DNA of 33,565 nt. It comes from Methanobrevibacter_A sp964431035 (GTDB taxonomy: Archaea > Methanobacteriota > Methanobacteria > Methanobacteriales > Methanobacteriaceae). The translations under genes were made by a program, and so were the position numbers. Under the pieces are notes generated by a model that saw only the letters and a list, made by a program, of their open reading frames with translations, did not search any database and was not told the origin of the DNA. Positions 25,181 to 32,851 of this stretch are shown piece by piece. Position 1 is the first letter of the stretch. Each line of letters begins with the position of its first letter. The stretch is taken from the NCBI GenBank assembly GCA_964431035.1, contig CAYSIF010000013.1, forward strand, positions 1-33,565. The letters are read 5' to 3'.

Positions 25181-26239
25181 ATGAAAATAACATACCAAGA
25201 TAAAAAAGATGGGGTAATAGAACTCTTACCTGAAATATTAGACGACTTATGGCACTTATCCCACATAATTCAAGTTGGAGATACAATAACCTCAAAAACA
25301 ACACGTAGAATACAAGATACAACTGGAGATAAAATAAGAAGTGATAGAGGGGTTAAAAAAACATTCACTTTAGATGTTAAAATAGAAACTATTAGTTTCC
25401 ATATGTTTACAGGAAAACTTAGATTAACAGGTATTATTACAAAAGGTCCTGAAGACTTGATTCCTATAGGTTCACATCACACAATAGAAGCTAAACTTAA
25501 TACACCCATCAAAATAACAAAAGATAATTGGGACAAATGGTCATTAAAACGAATAAACCAAGCTATTGAATCATCAAAAAAATTATCTGCAATAATAATA
25601 TGTATTGAAGATAACACTGCTGATATTGGTCTTATAAGACAATATGGTGTTGAATATTATGGTCCAATACTTGGAAACATATCTGGAAAAAGAAATCTTG
25701 ATAAAAACCGTGGAAAAACCGTTAGAGAGTTTTATAATACAATAATTGAAACTATTGAAAGGTTTAATAATATTTCAACATACATAATTGCAGGACCAGG
25801 TTTCTATAAAAATGATTTTTTAAAATTTTTACAAGAAAAACATAAGGATTTAAGTAAAAAAGCAATACTAGAAAACACTGGTACTGGTGGAAGAACAGGT
25901 ATTCAAGAAATCCTTAAAAAAGGAGTTATTGAAAAATTAACAACTGAAAATCGTATAGGTTTTGAAATATCACAATTAAATAAAGCATTTGAAGAAATGA
26001 GTAAACAAAACCCTAAAGTAGTTTATGGTGTTGAAGAAGTTAAAAAAGCTGCTAATTTAGGTGCAGTTGATAAATTACTCATATTAGATACAATTATTCG
26101 TGAAAAAGATTTTGAATCAACTATGGACCTTGTTGAGAATATGTCTGGTAAAGTAACTGTTATAAGTAGTGAGCATGAAGGTGGAGAGCAATTAAAAGGT
26201 CTTGGTGGAGCTATTGCTTGGTTGAGATATTCTATTTAA
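25181..26239 (+). CDS. pelA: Pelota homologue (ribosome rescue factor aPelota)
   Basis: Archaeal pelota/Dom34 binds the A-site of stalled ribosomes with aEF1A and recruits ABCE1 for splitting. The 352 residues show the N-terminal Sm-like domain (EILDDLWHLSHIIQVGDTI, about 17-35, and TRRIQ), the central domain (AIIICIEDNTADIGLIRQYG, about 136-155) and the C-terminal eRF1-like domain (KLLILDTIIRE, about 302-312, and AIAWLRY at the end). The GGQ of eRF1 is absent, as expected. A GGG at 25174-25176 is the only ribosome-site candidate; with the TATA box centred 29 bases upstream, the message may be nearly leaderless. It is divergent from tyrA. Confidence 0.94.
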   Translation: MKITYQDKKDGVIELLPEILDDLWHLSHIIQVGDTITSKTTRRIQDTTGDKIRSDRGVKKTFTLDVKIETISFHMFTGKLRLTGIITKGPEDLIPIGSHHTIEAKLNTPIKITKDNWDKWSLKRINQAIESSKKLSAIIICIEDNTADIGLIRQYGVEYYGPILGNISGKRNLDKNRGKTVREFYNTIIETIERFNNISTYIIAGPGFYKNDFLKFLQEKHKDLSKKAILENTGTGGRTGIQEILKKGVIEKLTTENRIGFEISQLNKAFEEMSKQNPKVVYGVEEVKKAANLGAVDKLLILDTIIREKDFESTMDLVENMSGKVTVISSEHEGGEQLKGLGGAIAWLRYSI

Positions 26240-26356
26240 TTAAAATTTTATAAAATAAAATATTATATAGAAGTTTTTAATAAAATTATAGATTAATTAT
26301 AAAAAAAACTATTCTAATTATATTTAATTTAAATATCAACTTAAGGTTTAATAAAA

Positions 26357-27322
26357 ATGTTAATGATGTATGTTACTTTACTTGGACTATTTCTCATTAC
26401 TCTTGTAGGAACCGGAGTTTTAAATATAATAATCCGATTTTTAGGAAGAAGAGGTTTGATGGGAAATCTATATCAGAATATTAGAGGTGGAACGCCACGT
26501 GCTGTTGGTTTAGTTCCATTTATTGTTCTAAGCTTATACCTTCCACAAGGTTACAATAGTCTAGTTTTGATAATAGGTATAACTGCATTTATTGATGACA
26601 TACTGGGAAGAAGGAAAATATATCATTTAAACCTAGAATGGGGGCAATTATTTAGAGGAATAGGAATGTTACTAGTTATGATTATGGGTTTCCCACTTAT
26701 GGGATTCGCATCAATATTAGTTGCATTACTCGTTCAACCAGTAAATATTTCAGATATGCAACCTGGAACTACATGTAGTATTGTTCTCATAATAAGTGTA
26801 ATAGTTATGTTTTTAATGTTAATACTTAAAGTAGCGCCAGTAACATACTTACCTTCATTTTACACACCTTTATTAATTTTTGTTGTATGTTTAGGATATG
26901 CTCCTTTAGATTATTTAGGAAAAATAATGTTAGGAGAAGTTGGTAATCATTCCTTTGCAATTGCACTTGGAATATCCTTTTATATGTTAGGTGGATTCTG
27001 GGCAACTTTAATATTCTTTATAGTGCTTGTAATTTTAATAGCATTAATAAGAAGCCCATCATTATATGAATTCTTAACAACAAAATTAAGAATCTATAAT
27101 CCAACCTTTGGAGACTTTGTTATGGATGTTTTAACTGGTGGAGGATTAGGTGATTTAATCAGAAGATTAATATTTAAAAATGAACAAGTTAAGGTTACTA
27201 ATAATATTTTAATACTACTTGGATTTAGAAGATTACTTTACAATCCTTATGCACCTAACCATCAACAACACTTCTCAAATACTATTCCCGAAAACAAAAA
27301 TGACCTTAGAAAATTCATTTAA
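26357..27322 (+). CDS. MraY-like (GT4 family) polyprenyl-phosphate phosphosugar transferase, divergent
   Basis: A 321-residue polytopic membrane protein with about eight to nine hydrophobic segments. It follows the MraY/WecA plan: RGGTPRAVGLVPF (43-55, counterpart of KGTPTMGG), FIDDILGRRK (78-87, the DD motif), and MLGEVGNHSFA (191-201, counterpart of MGDTGS but with Glu for Asp). The NxxDGxDGL motif of true MraY is not recognisable. In pseudomurein-making methanogens, such a protein would transfer a phospho-sugar (peptide) unit to a polyprenyl phosphate (inference). It is followed within 15 bases by a MurG-like gene, which strongly supports a cell-wall lipid-intermediate role. The ATG at 26357 is preceded by AAGGTT; a start at the next ATG is possible. 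Confidence 0.75.
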   Translation: MLMMYVTLLGLFLITLVGTGVLNIIIRFLGRRGLMGNLYQNIRGGTPRAVGLVPFIVLSLYLPQGYNSLVLIIGITAFIDDILGRRKIYHLNLEWGQLFRGIGMLLVMIMGFPLMGFASILVALLVQPVNISDMQPGTTCSIVLIISVIVMFLMLILKVAPVTYLPSFYTPLLIFVVCLGYAPLDYLGKIMLGEVGNHSFAIALGISFYMLGGFWATLIFFIVLVILIALIRSPSLYEFLTTKLRIYNPTFGDFVMDVLTGGGLGDLIRRLIFKNEQVKVTNNILILLGFRRLLYNPYAPNHQQHFSNTIPENKNDLRKFI

Positions 27323-27337
27323 AGTGATTTGAAATTT

Positions 27338-28423
27338 ATGAAAGCATTATTAGTTATTACAGGTAGAGGTATTGGGGGAGATGCCGTAGTTGGATTGAAT
27401 GTTATAAAAGCATTAGAAAGCAAAGGCATAGAATGTGAAATAGCATTAGATAAAAATGCACCCGGATTATTATATAAGAAAAAAGGTTATAGTTGGCATA
27501 AAGTATCAATACCTCAAGCTGGAGGACATGCTGCAAGTAAATTAAGTGCCTTGAAAGCAGGATTAAGAACTATAACTGCTTCCTTTAAAACTATGAATTT
27601 GATTAGAAAAGTTAAACCAGATATTGTAGTTGGAATTATTGGAGGAGGAGCAGTTATTGGAAGTTTAAGTTCTAAATTAGCTAGAACTAAATGTGTTAGT
27701 TTAATAAACACACCATTAGATACAAAAGTATGTTCTAAATTAAATGAGTGCATTATTTTACCTGAAAATAACTTGTTTAAAACTGAAAATTTAGATTCCA
27801 AATTTAATAAAACATTTTTCCCAATAAATCCAAATATAGATGCGGGAAACTATGAAAATGGGATAAAAGAAATAGAAAAACATATTTCATCTAAAAATGA
27901 TGATAATATAGCTAAATTTGATAAAGATAAAAAAACAATATTATTTTCTTCAGGATCCTCATTATTTGAAGGAACTGTGAAAGCTTTAAAAAATTTTGTT
28001 GATGAATATGGTGGCCAATACAATATCTTACTTGTAGGAGATCCATTAAAAAAAGAATATCTAGAAATGGTTGATGAAACCAAAGTTATAAATTTAGGAT
28101 ATATTAATTGGATAAGTGACTGTTATGCAATCTCAGATTTAGCTGTTTTAACTGATGATGGTAATATGGTACAAGAATCTATTGTATGCAATTTACCCGT
28201 TATTACTTTGACTCGTGTTAAATATGGTAGATATCATAATATAGCAAGTATCTATGAAGGTATTGTTTTTGAATCAGAGATAGATACTGCTAATGACATT
28301 ATTATCAATACTTTAAATAATATTGATTCTATTAAAACAAAAATGTCTCCTTATAAGAAGGGAATTTTAGAATCAAATGACAAAATATCTGAAATTATTA
28401 TTAGAAATGTGAAAAATCCTTAA
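27338..28423 (+). CDS. MurG-like glycosyltransferase (GT28/GT-B fold)
   Basis: Likely adds the second sugar to the lipid-linked precursor made by the preceding MraY-like enzyme. From the ATG at 27338 it has 361 residues in two Rossmann-like halves. The N-terminal half has ITGRGIGGDAVVGLNVIKAL (glycine loop near residues 7-17) and IRKVKPDIVVGIIGGG (about 89-104). The C-terminal half has TILFSSGSSLFEG (about 206-218) and VLTDDGNMVQESIVCNLPVI (about 273-292, the donor-sugar region). GTGAT at 27324-27328 sits 9 bases before this ATG; the upstream in-frame TTG lacks a site. It ends with a 4-base overlap with the convergent reductase gene. Other GT-B enzymes cannot be excluded. Confidence 0.72.
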   Translation: MKALLVITGRGIGGDAVVGLNVIKALESKGIECEIALDKNAPGLLYKKKGYSWHKVSIPQAGGHAASKLSALKAGLRTITASFKTMNLIRKVKPDIVVGIIGGGAVIGSLSSKLARTKCVSLINTPLDTKVCSKLNECIILPENNLFKTENLDSKFNKTFFPINPNIDAGNYENGIKEIEKHISSKNDDNIAKFDKDKKTILFSSGSSLFEGTVKALKNFVDEYGGQYNILLVGDPLKKEYLEMVDETKVINLGYINWISDCYAISDLAVLTDDGNMVQESIVCNLPVITLTRVKYGRYHNIASIYEGIVFESEIDTANDIIINTLNNIDSIKTKMSPYKKGILESNDKISEIIIRNVKNP

Positions 28424-29715
28424 TTTAGGAATTTTAGAATTTTGTAATATGTGTCTGTTGATGGGTGTAGTTCTAAGAATTTATCAAAGTCTTCTTTTGT
28501 AATTCCCATATTCATTAAAAATGCTATGTATGCTGTGTCCCCAACACCTGATGGTGATATTGCATAGGCATCTACGATTTCATCTTTTTTGTTGAATTTT
28601 ATTTTTGTGATTCCTGTTTTGTCATTTAGTAGTTTCCAGAATACTTCTGGTCCTGCACCTCCCGGTTGTTTTAATTCTCTTGTTGCTTCTTCTTTTTTTG
28701 TATTTTTTATGAAACTTACATCCATGTCTAGTGTTAATGATTCTGGTATGTTGTTGTAGTTTATTTCACTGTGTGTTCCCATTATATTTCTTGATGCTAT
28801 TATTCCTTCTCTTCTTGCAACAGGTGTTAGTTGTATTCCTCCTGTAACGTCTCCTGCAGCATATATGTTTGGGTTGCTTGTTTTCATTGTTTTATCTACT
28901 TTTATACTGTTGTCTGGGTTTAGTTCAACTATGTCTTTTACTAATTCTGAGTTAGGTATTCTTCCTGTTGCAACGAGTGTTGTTCCTTCGAATTCTCTTT
29001 CTTCTGTTATTGTTTTATTTTCTGTGATTTTTGTTACTGTTGTGTTTTCATGTATGTTGATTTTTTTTAGGAGGTGTTTTATTGTGAATTCTCTTAAATC
29101 TTCGTCTAGGTCTTTGAGTATTGTGTTTCTTGCTAGTATGTGTACTTCTGAACCGAATGATGAGAATATGTTTGCTAGTTCTATTGCAATCATTCCTCCA
29201 CCGATTATGTTTAATTTTTCTGGTGTGTTTTTTAGGTTTAGTATGTCTTTGCTTGTTATTGCATTTTCTATACCTGGTATGTTTGGTAGGTATGGTCTTG
29301 ATCCTGTTGCTATTAGTATTTTTTCTGGAGTGTATTTTTCGTTATTCACTTCTACTGTTATTTTGTTGTTTTCTTTTTGGATTTTTGCTTCTCCGTAGAT
29401 TATTTTGTTTCCTAGGTTTTTGTTTTCTGCTTCTTCTATGTTTCTTAGTTTTTCTTGTGTTTCTTTGATTTTTTCTGTGATTTGTTGGTAATTTATTGTT
29501 ATTTTTGATTTTATTAGGTTGAGGTTTTCAAATCTTTCTGCAGAATTTAATAGTTTTGCTATGTCGTTTAATGCACATATTACCATACATCCTTCGTTAA
29601 GGCATGTTCCTGCTATGTGTTTTTTCTCGATTAGTATTACTTCTTCATTGTTTCTTCCAAGTTCGGATGCTGCTAGTCTTCCTGCTGGTCCTGCTCCTAT
29701 TATTACTGTTGTCAT
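28420..29715 (-). CDS. Class I pyridine nucleotide-disulfide oxidoreductase (dihydrolipoamide dehydrogenase-like)
   Basis: FAD-dependent disulfide reductase of 431 residues. FAD motif IIGAGPAGRLAASEL (5-19), redox-active pair in GTCLNEGCMVIC (C-x4-C), ATGSRPYLPNIPG (about 135-147), NAD(P) motif IIGGGMIAIELA (about 166-177), and the AAGDVTGG FAD motif (about 284-291). It belongs to the family of dihydrolipoamide dehydrogenase and mercuric reductase, but the C-terminal catalytic motif, usually HPTxSE, is HPSTDT, so the His-Glu dyad is altered. Methanogens of this order are not expected to have 2-oxoacid dehydrogenase complexes, so the substrate is probably another disulfide (inference). AGGA lies about 10 bases before the ATG. 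It converges on the MurG-like gene with a 4-base overlap. Confidence 0.85.
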   Translation of the reverse strand: MTTVIIGAGPAGRLAASELGRNNEEVILIEKKHIAGTCLNEGCMVICALNDIAKLLNSAERFENLNLIKSKITINYQQITEKIKETQEKLRNIEEAENKNLGNKIIYGEAKIQKENNKITVEVNNEKYTPEKILIATGSRPYLPNIPGIENAITSKDILNLKNTPEKLNIIGGGMIAIELANIFSSFGSEVHILARNTILKDLDEDLREFTIKHLLKKINIHENTTVTKITENKTITEEREFEGTTLVATGRIPNSELVKDIVELNPDNSIKVDKTMKTSNPNIYAAGDVTGGIQLTPVARREGIIASRNIMGTHSEINYNNIPESLTLDMDVSFIKNTKKEEATRELKQPGGAGPEVFWKLLNDKTGITKIKFNKKDEIVDAYAISPSGVGDTAYIAFLMNMGITKEDFDKFLELHPSTDTYYKILKFLN

Positions 29716-29857
29716 AGTTTTTTGTCCTTTAATTTTTTTGCATAATATTTTTATGGTTGTGTGTTGAAAAAAAATATTTATACTTAGAAATATTAATTAA
29801 ATATATTATTATATTAATAGTAAATATTCATTAAAAATTTTGGGATGTGATTTTTTT

Positions 29858-30106
29858 ATGTGTATTGCAGCACCTGCTAAGGTTGTTGAATTAGATAAAG
29901 TTGCTAAGTTAGCTAATGTTGAATTTGGTGGAGTTATCCAAAGAGCTAAAACTGATTTAATGCCGGATATTGAATTAGGTGATTATGTTTTAGTTCATGC
30001 AGGATATGCTATTGAAAAATTAACAGAAGAAGCGGCTAAAGAATCATTAGAAGCTTGGGATGAACTTTTAGAAGTTCTTGATGAAGAAGATAAAGAACTT
30101 GCTTAA
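29858..30106 (+). CDS. hypC: Hydrogenase maturation chaperone HypC
   Basis: Small chaperone that carries the Fe(CN)2CO unit with HypD and delivers it to [NiFe]-hydrogenase large subunits. From the ATG at 29858 the protein has 82 residues and begins MCIAAPAKVV, with the essential Cys2 that is exposed by methionine removal. The GDYVLVHAGYAIEKL segment (41-55) with H47 is the second family signature, and the acidic helical tail is typical. A longer reading from TTG at 29840 would bury the cysteine and is wrong; GTGAT precedes the ATG. A TATA-like ATATTTATAC is near 29774. No other hyp gene is nearby. Confidence 0.95.
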   Translation: MCIAAPAKVVELDKVAKLANVEFGGVIQRAKTDLMPDIELGDYVLVHAGYAIEKLTEEAAKESLEAWDELLEVLDEEDKELA

Positions 30107-30174
30107 ATTTTATTTTATTTTTTTTATATAAAGAAAATCTATTTTTTTAACTTTTTTTTATTAATTATTATTTT
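30107..30174. terminator. Bidirectional T/A-tract terminator between hypC and the ACT gene
   Basis: The two genes converge across 68 bases. Reading right there are three T-runs, including ATTTTATTTTATTTTTTTTATAT. Reading left the sense strand is less T-rich, so this acts mainly on hypC. Confidence 0.4.
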
Positions 30175-30678
30175 TTAGTATATTGATACTCTTATTACAC
30201 CAGAGATTTTTAAAAATTCGTTTATTAAGTCTCCAGGAACTAAATCTTCAGTTATAATTGTTAGTATTGGAGTGTCATTTAATTTTGTATCGCTTGCATA
30301 TGCTTGGCGTATTCCTATGTTTTTTGAGGATATTAGTGCTGATGCAGATGCTAGTATTCCTTCGTTTTCTTCCCCTACTTCTATTTCTATGACTCCTAGT
30401 CCTAGGTTTTTTGCTATGTTTCTTAGTAGTGTTCCTGCAGGAGTTATGTTTTGGAATATTTCTTGTAGTTTTTTATCTTCGTTTATTGTTTTTATTGTTG
30501 ATTTTATTACTCTTCTATCAACATCTGCGGCATTTGCTAGTGATGCATCACTTATTTTAAGGTTTCCGCAGTATATTTTTTGATTTTCATCTAATCTTAA
30601 TCCTAATTCAATCATTTTTTGTGCTACTGCCATTCTTGCAGGATATTTTTTAAATTTTTGGTTTAATATTTCCCACAT
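30175..30678 (-). CDS. ACT-domain protein with N-terminal HTH, predicted amino acid metabolism regulator
   Basis: A 167-residue protein with two parts. Residues about 1-75 are basic and helical, with a helix-turn-helix-like stretch (KISDASLANAADVDRRVIKSTIKTI, about 42-66). Residues about 90-167 form an ACT-type ligand-binding domain: GVIEIEVGEENEGILASAS (start of the beta-alpha-beta fold), IGIRQAY, ILTIITEDLVPGDLINEFLKI and the last strand VIRVSIY. This arrangement fits an archaeal group annotated as predicted regulators of amino acid metabolism. The effector amino acid cannot be deduced. AGGA lies about 10 bases before the ATG. It lies just downstream of tRNA-Ile on the same strand. Confidence 0.8.
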   Translation of the reverse strand: MWEILNQKFKKYPARMAVAQKMIELGLRLDENQKIYCGNLKISDASLANAADVDRRVIKSTIKTINEDKKLQEIFQNITPAGTLLRNIAKNLGLGVIEIEVGEENEGILASASALISSKNIGIRQAYASDTKLNDTPILTIITEDLVPGDLINEFLKISGVIRVSIY

Positions 30679-30760
30679 TATGCTGAGTCCTTAATTTTTG
30701 TTTAGTTGTTAATTAATTTAAGAAAAAGATTTTTTAAAAAAAGTTTTTGAATTTTAGTAG

Positions 30761-30835
30761 TAGGCTAGATGGGATTCGAACCCATGACCTCACGGTTATC
30801 AGCCGTGCGCGCTAACCAAGCTGTGCCACTAGCCT
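30761..30835 (-). tRNA. tRNA-Ile (anticodon GAU)
   Basis: The minus strand folds as a full cloverleaf of 75 bases without encoded CCA. The acceptor stem AGGCTAG pairs with CTAGCCT (7 pairs), with discriminator A. The D-arm is GCAC/GCGC with one A-C mismatch around AGCTTGGTTA. The anticodon stem is CACGG/CCGTG with loop CTGATAA (anticodon GAT). The variable loop is AGGTC, and the T-arm is ATGGG/CCCAT with loop TTCGAAT. No intron is present. Confidence 0.96.
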
Positions 30836-30873
30836 ATTTTTTATAAAATTGTTTGATATGAAAAAAATTAAAT

Positions 30874-30885
30874 TGTATATAAAAT
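30874..30885 (-). promoter_or_regulatory. TATA box of tRNA-Ile
   Basis: On the minus strand, ATTTTATATACA lies about 45 bases before the mature 5' end of the tRNA, which would give a short 5' leader of about 20 bases for RNase P removal. The remaining 30836-30975 gap is featureless A/T. Confidence 0.5.
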
Positions 30886-30975
30886 TTACAAGTATGAATA
30901 TATTTTATTTTTATAATATATAAAACTTATGCAAATGTAGAAAAAAATAAAAAATATAAATATTTTAATATTTTT

Positions 30976-31260
30976 TTATGATGTGAACATTTCAGTTAAT
31001 TGTTCTGCCATTACATGGCCTGTAACAGTAACTTCACATTTTTCAATTTCATCTACACTTTCAACACTTTGTTTTACTTGTGAAGCTATACGAGTTACAC
31101 TCATACAACTAGGATTTGTAGGTTGTATTGTTACTTTTGCTGTTGAACCTTCAACACTAGCATCTAATAAGATGCCCATTTCTACAATACTTACACCCAT
31201 GTGAGGATCATTTACATTTCCACATGCATCTCTAACTTTATTTACTAATTCCTCAGACAT
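30976..31260 (-). CDS. DUF59/MIP18-family iron-sulfur cluster assembly factor
   Basis: A 94-residue single-domain protein of the PaaD/SufT/MIP18 (DUF59) family, implicated in iron-sulfur cluster assembly or transfer. Key features are the N-terminal helix, NDPHMGVSIVEMGIL (17-31, counterpart of the D/N-P-E/H...DLG motif), KVTIQPTNPSCMSV (about 42-55) with the conserved cysteine, and the C-terminal CEVTVTGHVM. GTGAT lies about 7 bases before the ATG. The gene stands alone between arcS and tRNA-Ile. Such proteins often cooperate with ApbC/Nbp35 ATPases, none of which is in the window. Confidence 0.88.
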   Translation of the reverse strand: MSEELVNKVRDACGNVNDPHMGVSIVEMGILLDASVEGSTAKVTIQPTNPSCMSVTRIASQVKQSVESVDEIEKCEVTVTGHVMAEQLTEMFTS

Positions 31261-31376
31261 TATTTATCACTTCATATTTATTTTTTTATTAATTTTTAAT
31301 TTATAACAAAAAGTTACTTTATTATTATATGCAATTAAAATTTTAAACTAATTGTTATATTTAAATATATCGATTG

Positions 31377-32285
31377 TTATTTTTTTCTATGTCTTATTTT
31401 AACAGCAACTCCACTATCTGATTTTTCCATTTCTTCACCAGTTAAAACGGCTTTACCTACTGCAACAACTTCATCATTATTAACAACAACTACTTCATCA
31501 CTTGGCAGTATGTTATGATCCGCTTTAACAACACCTGGAGCAAATAGTGTGTTAGTTTTTAAATCAAAGTTTATTTCAACAATATTGATATTTTCTTTTT
31601 TTAATAGTTCTCCCCCAGGAAGATTTAATCTAAATAATCCATAGTCCATATTTAGGATTGCTATTTGTTCGTGATTATAATATATTTGTTTGTGGTATCT
31701 TCCTTTAGCTATTGTTTCATCATTAATTAATATGTTTCCTTTAGGCCCAAATTGGTATTTACTTATAGATCTTAGTTCATGCAGTACTCTGTCTTTACGA
31801 CTGACTTTTTTGAATTTTTTAAGTTCCATACGTAAGTTATATATTGAATCATGAGATGTTGGTCTACCTTCTTTAGCCGTGTATGTGCAATCATCTAAAT
31901 AGTTTCTACAAACCTCCTCATATCCCCCTGAAACATTAGCTATAGCTTCTTTGCCTTTTGTATATTCTTTAAGTAGTTCTCCTGATGCTTTTATTTCTTC
32001 TTCACTCCAGTCTCCAGATACTGCAACATCATATGATTGTATTGGGAATGTTTTTTCTAATTCTCTTGGACATATTCCAAAGGGTGATGTTACTATAAGT
32101 TCTTGGTATCCTCTTGTTGCTCTTCTGAATGCTTGGTGTGATTTGGAGTTAGAGTATGGTTTTTTCATGCTGCATGGTAGGACAACAACCACATCGCCTA
32201 GTGGTTTCATCATAGTCATGCGTTTTCTCCATCTTATAACTTCTGGTCTGTATAATGACTCGTCATTTGCGCAGATAACTTTCAT
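31377..32285 (-). CDS. arcS: Archaeosine synthase ArcS, short form (DUF5591 plus PUA)
   Basis: ArcS acts on preQ0 at position 15 of archaeal tRNA in archaeosine formation. This 302-residue protein has the signature LPCSMKKPYSNSKSH (36-50; family PCxxxKPYSxSxSH) in its first domain and a C-terminal PUA RNA-binding domain (about 225-300; NTLFAPGVVKAD, DEVVVVN, VAVGKAVLTGEEM). Full-length euryarchaeal ArcS is about twice as long and begins with TGT-like domains, which are absent here, so this is the C-terminal-half form, possibly working with a separate partner. The N-terminus is complete: the ATG overlaps the HD gene's stop by 4 bases. Order of transcription is HD gene, then arcS. Confidence 0.85.
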   Translation of the reverse strand: MKVICANDESLYRPEVIRWRKRMTMMKPLGDVVVVLPCSMKKPYSNSKSHQAFRRATRGYQELIVTSPFGICPRELEKTFPIQSYDVAVSGDWSEEEIKASGELLKEYTKGKEAIANVSGGYEEVCRNYLDDCTYTAKEGRPTSHDSIYNLRMELKKFKKVSRKDRVLHELRSISKYQFGPKGNILINDETIAKGRYHKQIYYNHEQIAILNMDYGLFRLNLPGGELLKKENINIVEINFDLKTNTLFAPGVVKADHNILPSDEVVVVNNDEVVAVGKAVLTGEEMEKSDSGVAVKIRHRKK

Positions 32286-32794
32286 TTTTTCAATCCTTTT
32301 GTTATGACTAATTTCTCATGATTTAAATATAATTTTTTTATACTGGGATGGTTTTCTCCAAGTTTTATTCGCCATTTGTTTGCTGTGAATTCTACATTTA
32401 CTTCTTTGTATCCATTTGTAAGGTTGTCTGCATGTGATACTATTTGTTCTTCAATTGTTTTTGGAGTGTAGTCCTTTGTTGGTATTATTTTTATGTTTTT
32501 GGATTCTTCTAGTGTTATACCTGTTCCTATGTGTCTTTCTACGATGCTGATTATTTCTTGGGAGTAATTGTGTTTTTGGAGTATTAGTGTTCCGAGGTAT
32601 GCATGGTCTATGTTGTTGCTTTGTGATCGTCCTATGTCATGTAGGAGTGCACCGTGTTGTATTAGTTTTTTATCTGATTCTGGGAAGTTTTCTGATATTT
32701 CTAATGCTTTTTTGCAAACTAATTTTGAGTGTTTGATAACCCAGTCTGGACAGTTTTCTTCTTTTAAAAGTTTTATATCGTTTTTAAAAGGCAT
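32282..32794 (-). CDS. HD-domain phosphohydrolase
   Basis: A 170-residue HDIG-type metal-dependent phosphohydrolase. The HD superfamily residues are visible as H22 (VIKHSKLV), the H52-D53 pair in GALLHDIGRS, H64, H88 in VERHIGTG and D123 in SHADNL. Families of this size hydrolyse nucleotides or cyclic phosphodiesters; the substrate is unknown. The 4-base stop/start overlap with arcS suggests translational coupling and perhaps a role in tRNA modification or queuine-type nucleotide metabolism, which is inference from position only. It follows tfe by 57 bases on the same strand. Confidence 0.85.
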   Translation of the reverse strand: MPFKNDIKLLKEENCPDWVIKHSKLVCKKALEISENFPESDKKLIQHGALLHDIGRSQSNNIDHAYLGTLILQKHNYSQEIISIVERHIGTGITLEESKNIKIIPTKDYTPKTIEEQIVSHADNLTNGYKEVNVEFTANKWRIKLGENHPSIKKLYLNHEKLVITKGLKK

Positions 32795-32851
32795 TTTATG
32801 TGTTTTTTGTATAAAAAAATAGTGTAAAATAAAATTATAAAAATAATAATG

